DNA of 7,590 nt, taken from assembly GCA_024686055.1 (NCBI GenBank), contig JAIBDV010000131.1:1-7590 (forward strand), given 5' to 3'. The notes under the pieces are model-generated. The model had not been told where the DNA came from, ran no database searches, and saw nothing but the letters and a program-made list of their open reading frames with translations. A program made the translations under genes and the position numbers. Each line of letters starts with the position of its first letter. Within the stretch, counting starts at the first letter, position 1. Source of the DNA: Neptuniibacter sp. GTDB taxonomy: Bacteria; Pseudomonadota; Gammaproteobacteria; Pseudomonadales; Balneatricaceae. Below, piece by piece: positions 6,099-7,590 of the stretch.

Positions 6099-6638
6099 TC
6101 AGGCAAACGGCTGAAAGCGTTCATCCAGCGGTGTATCTGCAACATGGTTGGTGAAGTTACTCATCACTTTCTGGCTGATGCCCAGAATAATTTCCAGCAC
6201 ATTTTTCTGACTGTATCCGGCACTGTAGAACGCTTCGAGTTGTGCTTCACTAATCTGGCCGCGCTGGCGAACCAGTATCAGAGTGGTCTCGCGCAGGATT
6301 TCCAGTTTTGGCTCGGCCAGCGGTTGCTGATCCCGCAATGCTTGCGTCAGTGCTGGGTCAACCTTCATCGCATCCGCAATCATCGCATGGGCTGGCACAC
6401 AGTAATGGCATTCGTGTTCGACATTGATGCTCTGCCAGACCACGGTCAGCTCTTCTTTGTTGAAGGAAGTTTGCTGAAACAGCTGGTGCAGTCGCTGGTA
6501 GCCTTCCAGCAGTTGTGGTGACTCGGCCATCATGCCATGCAGGGCCGGAATCATACCGAAACCTTTAAGGGAATTTTCCAGCAGGGGCTTGCTGGCAGCG
6601 GGGGCGCTGTCCATGGTGTGCAGGGTGAATGTACTCAT
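6099..6638 (-). CDS. Carboxymuconolactone decarboxylase/AhpD-like protein
   Basis: A 179-residue cytoplasmic, mainly helical protein. The family signature is EHECHYCVPAH: Glu76, Cys77-x-x-Cys80 and His84, the AhpD-type redox motif that supports alkylhydroperoxidase-like disulfide chemistry. It is followed by helices through LRETTLILVRQRGQ and a second conserved-looking part, EAFYSAGYSQKNVLEIILG. Many such proteins have unknown substrates, so peroxidase activity is family inference. A longer form from a TTG at 6674 is possible, but the ATG at 6638 has GGAG nine bases upstream and begins MSTFTLHTMD, so I chose it. It is divergent from the TetR gene, with a shared palindrome in the control region, so it is the likely target of that regulator. 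Confidence 0.9.
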   Translation of the reverse strand: MSTFTLHTMDSAPAASKPLLENSLKGFGMIPALHGMMAESPQLLEGYQRLHQLFQQTSFNKEELTVVWQSINVEHECHYCVPAHAMIADAMKVDPALTQALRDQQPLAEPKLEILRETTLILVRQRGQISEAQLEAFYSAGYSQKNVLEIILGISQKVMSNFTNHVADTPLDERFQPFA

Positions 6639-6647
6639 GGGGCTGAT

Positions 6648-6651
6648 CTCC
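6648..6651 (-). promoter_or_regulatory. Ribosome binding site deciding the AhpD-like start
   Basis: GGAG on the minus strand nine bases before the ATG at 6638. It lies inside the longer TTG-initiated reading, supporting the shorter protein. Confidence 0.55.
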
Positions 6652-6652
6652 A

Positions 6653-6672
6653 GTGTATAGGGACAGATACAC
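6653..6672. repeat. Inverted repeat GTGTAT-N8-ATACAC in the leader of the AhpD-like gene
   Basis: Perfect six-base arms at 6653-6658 and 6667-6672 with an eight-base spacer. It overlaps by two bases the proposed -10 of the minus-strand promoter and would be at or just after its transcription start. Could be a second operator or a leader hairpin. Confidence 0.4.
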
Positions 6673-6699
6673 AATATTTGAACATGAACGACTGTTCAA
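6671..6699 (-). promoter_or_regulatory. Candidate promoter for the AhpD-like gene
   Basis: On the minus strand TTGAAC (6694-6699, 4 of 6) and TATTGT (6671-6676, 4 of 6) are exactly 17 bases apart. The -35 is one arm of the 22-base palindrome, so a repressor bound there would block it. An alternative TTCAAA/TATACA pair at 17 bases lies slightly downstream. Confidence 0.45.
6678..6699. promoter_or_regulatory. Putative TetR operator palindrome
   Basis: TTGAACA (6678-6684) and TGTTCAA (6693-6699) are perfect seven-base arms around an eight-base spacer, a size typical of TetR-family operators. It is placed in the divergent control region between regulator and likely target and covers the -35 boxes of both proposed promoters. 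Binding is inferred. Confidence 0.6.
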
Positions 6700-6707
6700 G
6701 GCATAAT
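6678..6707 (+). promoter_or_regulatory. Candidate promoter for the TetR gene
   Basis: TTGAAC (6678-6683, 4 of 6) and CATAAT (6702-6707, 5 of 6) are 18 bases apart. The -35 is the other arm of the palindrome, so this promoter and the opposing one overlap almost fully. It leaves a leader of about 60 bases that contains the triplicated repeat. Confidence 0.5.
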
Positions 6708-6712
6708 TTGAA

Positions 6713-6754
6713 TAACTATTCATCAGTAACTATTCATCAGTAACTATTCATCAG
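6713..6754. repeat. Three perfect tandem copies of a 14-base unit
   Basis: TAACTATTCATCAG is repeated at 6713-6726, 6727-6740 and 6741-6754 without a mismatch, followed by a broken fourth start (TAG). It lies in the TetR leader, between the proposed -10 and the AGGAGG ribosome site. The first copy joins upstream bases to make a palindrome TGAATA-AC-TATTCA (6709-6722). Confidence 0.95.
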
Positions 6755-6775
6755 TAGTGAGTTCAGGAGGGCAGG

Positions 6776-7369
6776 ATGGTGAATCCAGCAAAATTTGACC
6801 GCCAGCAGGTGGTTGAACAGGCGATGCTGCTGTTCTGGCAGAAAGGCTTTCATGCCACCTCCATGCGACACCTGCAGCAGGCGGTTGATCTGCGCCCGGG
6901 CAGCCTGTATGCGACCTTTGGCAGCAAAGAGGGGCTGTTTCGTGAGGCGTTGCAGCAGTATGCGGCCCACGGGGAGCGGCTGCTGGCTCAGTTACATGCG
7001 CAGGAGGGCTCGGCATTGCGAGCGCTGCAGTTGTTCTTTCATCAGGCGATCATCGAGCAGGGGGGAAGGGCTCCCAGCCGGATGTGTCTGCTGGCCAAAA
7101 CCGTGGCAGAGCTGACAGATGCTAATGCTGAGCTGTTAGCCGAAGCCCGATGTCAGCTGAAGCGGATGGAGCAGGCGTTTTTACGTCTGCTGCAACAGGC
7201 GCAGGCGGACGGTGAACTAGCATCGGGGTGTCTGCCGGAGCAGCTGGCGCCGTTTCTGCAGATGCAGATGATGGGGTTGCGCGCTTATATGCAGATGAGC
7301 TGTGACCCGGCGACGGGTGAGCGGATGTTGCAGCAGGTGTTTATGCCGCTGCGGGTGGTGCCGTCATGA
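6776..7369 (+). CDS. TetR/AcrR-family transcriptional regulator
   Basis: A 197-residue DNA-binding repressor. The N-terminal helix-turn-helix follows the family pattern: FDRQQVVEQAMLLFWQKGFHATSM, then a helix-turn-helix at ~29-49 with RPGSLYATFGSKEGLF, the typical end of the recognition helix and helix 4. The C-terminal ligand/dimer domain (~60-190) is unlike a specific known regulator to my eye. Cysteines at 104, 126, 152 and 176 could allow thiol or electrophile sensing; Cys104, in RMCLLAKTVAEL, is at a place where many relatives have a GCL motif. AGGAGG lies five bases before the ATG (6765-6770), a strong site. Divergent from the AhpD-like gene and preceded by palindromes, so autoregulation plus control of that gene is likely. 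The inducer is unknown. Confidence 0.92.
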   Translation: MVNPAKFDRQQVVEQAMLLFWQKGFHATSMRHLQQAVDLRPGSLYATFGSKEGLFREALQQYAAHGERLLAQLHAQEGSALRALQLFFHQAIIEQGGRAPSRMCLLAKTVAELTDANAELLAEARCQLKRMEQAFLRLLQQAQADGELASGCLPEQLAPFLQMQMMGLRAYMQMSCDPATGERMLQQVFMPLRVVPS

Positions 7370-7400
7370 TGGCTGGTTATCAGTGGCAGGGTGTGTGTTG

Positions 7401-7590
7401 ATGGAATTGATCGACAGTCACTGTCATATGGATTTTCCGATCCTGCGAGACCAGGCACCGCAGCTGCTGGATGCTGCCCAGGCGGTGGGTGTTTGCCTGG
7501 TTGTGGTGCCAGGGGTATTGCAGGATGACTGGCTGGCATTGCAGCGTTTTTGCCGGGCGGACAAACGGCTGGTGCCTGCGTTTGGCCTGC
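7401..7590 (+). CDS. TatD/YjjV-like metal-dependent hydrolase, 3'-truncated
   Basis: The first 63 residues of a TatD-family protein, cut by the right edge. The start reads MELIDSHCHMDFP, containing the metal-binding HxH (His7, His9) that opens this family's TIM barrel. It continues through a helix (QLLDAAQAVGV), strand VVVPGV, and LVPAFGL just before the expected GxHP motif. DFP after HxH is more like YjjV than TatD itself. Family members are metal-dependent deoxyribonucleases or related hydrolases in the cytoplasm. It begins 31 bases after the TetR stop on the same strand; its own ribosome site is weak (AGG ten bases upstream), so it may depend on upstream translation. Confidence 0.85.
   Translation, partial: MELIDSHCHMDFPILRDQAPQLLDAAQAVGVCLVVVPGVLQDDWLALQRFCRADKRLVPAFGL

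Noticed and set aside
5729..6154. Plus-strand ORF of 141 codons
   Set aside because: It spans the hairpins and the dispersed repeat, includes the PFDKLRTNG translation typical of that repeat, lacks a ribosome site and overlaps the 3' end of the AhpD-like gene.
6713..6754. Three 14-base repeats as a CRISPR array
   Set aside because: The units are contiguous with no spacers and far too short.
6744..7016. Minus-strand ORFs over the start of the TetR gene
   Set aside because: Low-complexity, proline/alanine-rich translations antisense to a clear TetR helix-turn-helix.

Overview
The window looks like a stretch of gammaproteobacterial chromosome. LeuA is the long form carrying a C-terminal regulatory domain, coding density is typical, ribosome binding sites are of the AGGAG type, and the CcdA/TlpA-type redox proteins and TetR-controlled AhpD-like gene fit that group. 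A marine or Oceanospirillales-like background is plausible, but I cannot fix the genus from the sequence alone.

Layout. (1) Positions 2-1342, plus strand: the 3' three-quarters or so of leuA (2-isopropylmalate synthase), cut by the left edge. (2) 1508-2698, minus strand: a 396-residue fusion of an N-terminal FMN-binding split-barrel (PNPOx-like) domain and a C-terminal glutathione S-transferase. (3) 2880-3284, minus: a small exported cupin, clearly more AT-rich than leuA. (4) 3344-5576, minus: a compact four-gene periplasmic redox operon. In transcription order it holds a CcdA/DsbD-like six-helix membrane protein, a TlpA/ResA-like thioredoxin with CSYC, a thioredoxin-fold protein that has lost both active-site cysteines, and a redoxin with an unusual CX7C motif. 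It ends at a clear rho-independent terminator. (5) 5577-6098: a 522-base gene-poor region with the operon's leader, two adjacent hairpins, and a copy of a dispersed palindromic repeat whose translation (PFDKLRTNG) creates a spurious ORF. (6) 6099-6638, minus: a carboxymuconolactone decarboxylase/AhpD-like protein with CHYC, divergent from (7) 6776-7369, plus: a TetR/AcrR regulator. Their shared 137-base intergenic region has a 22-base palindrome whose two arms can act as the -35 boxes of opposing promoters, plus a triplicated 14-base repeat. (8) 7401-7590, plus: the start of a TatD/YjjV-like metal-dependent hydrolase, cut by the right edge.

How the genes work together. The four-gene operon is the most interesting part. 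CcdA would carry reducing equivalents across the inner membrane to the exported CSYC thioredoxin, which could then serve the CX7C redoxin, with the cysteine-less paralogue as a non-catalytic binding partner. The substrate is unknown. The TetR/AhpD-like pair looks like a separate self-regulated response unit, probably to oxidative or electrophile stress. All links between units are inference from order and motifs.
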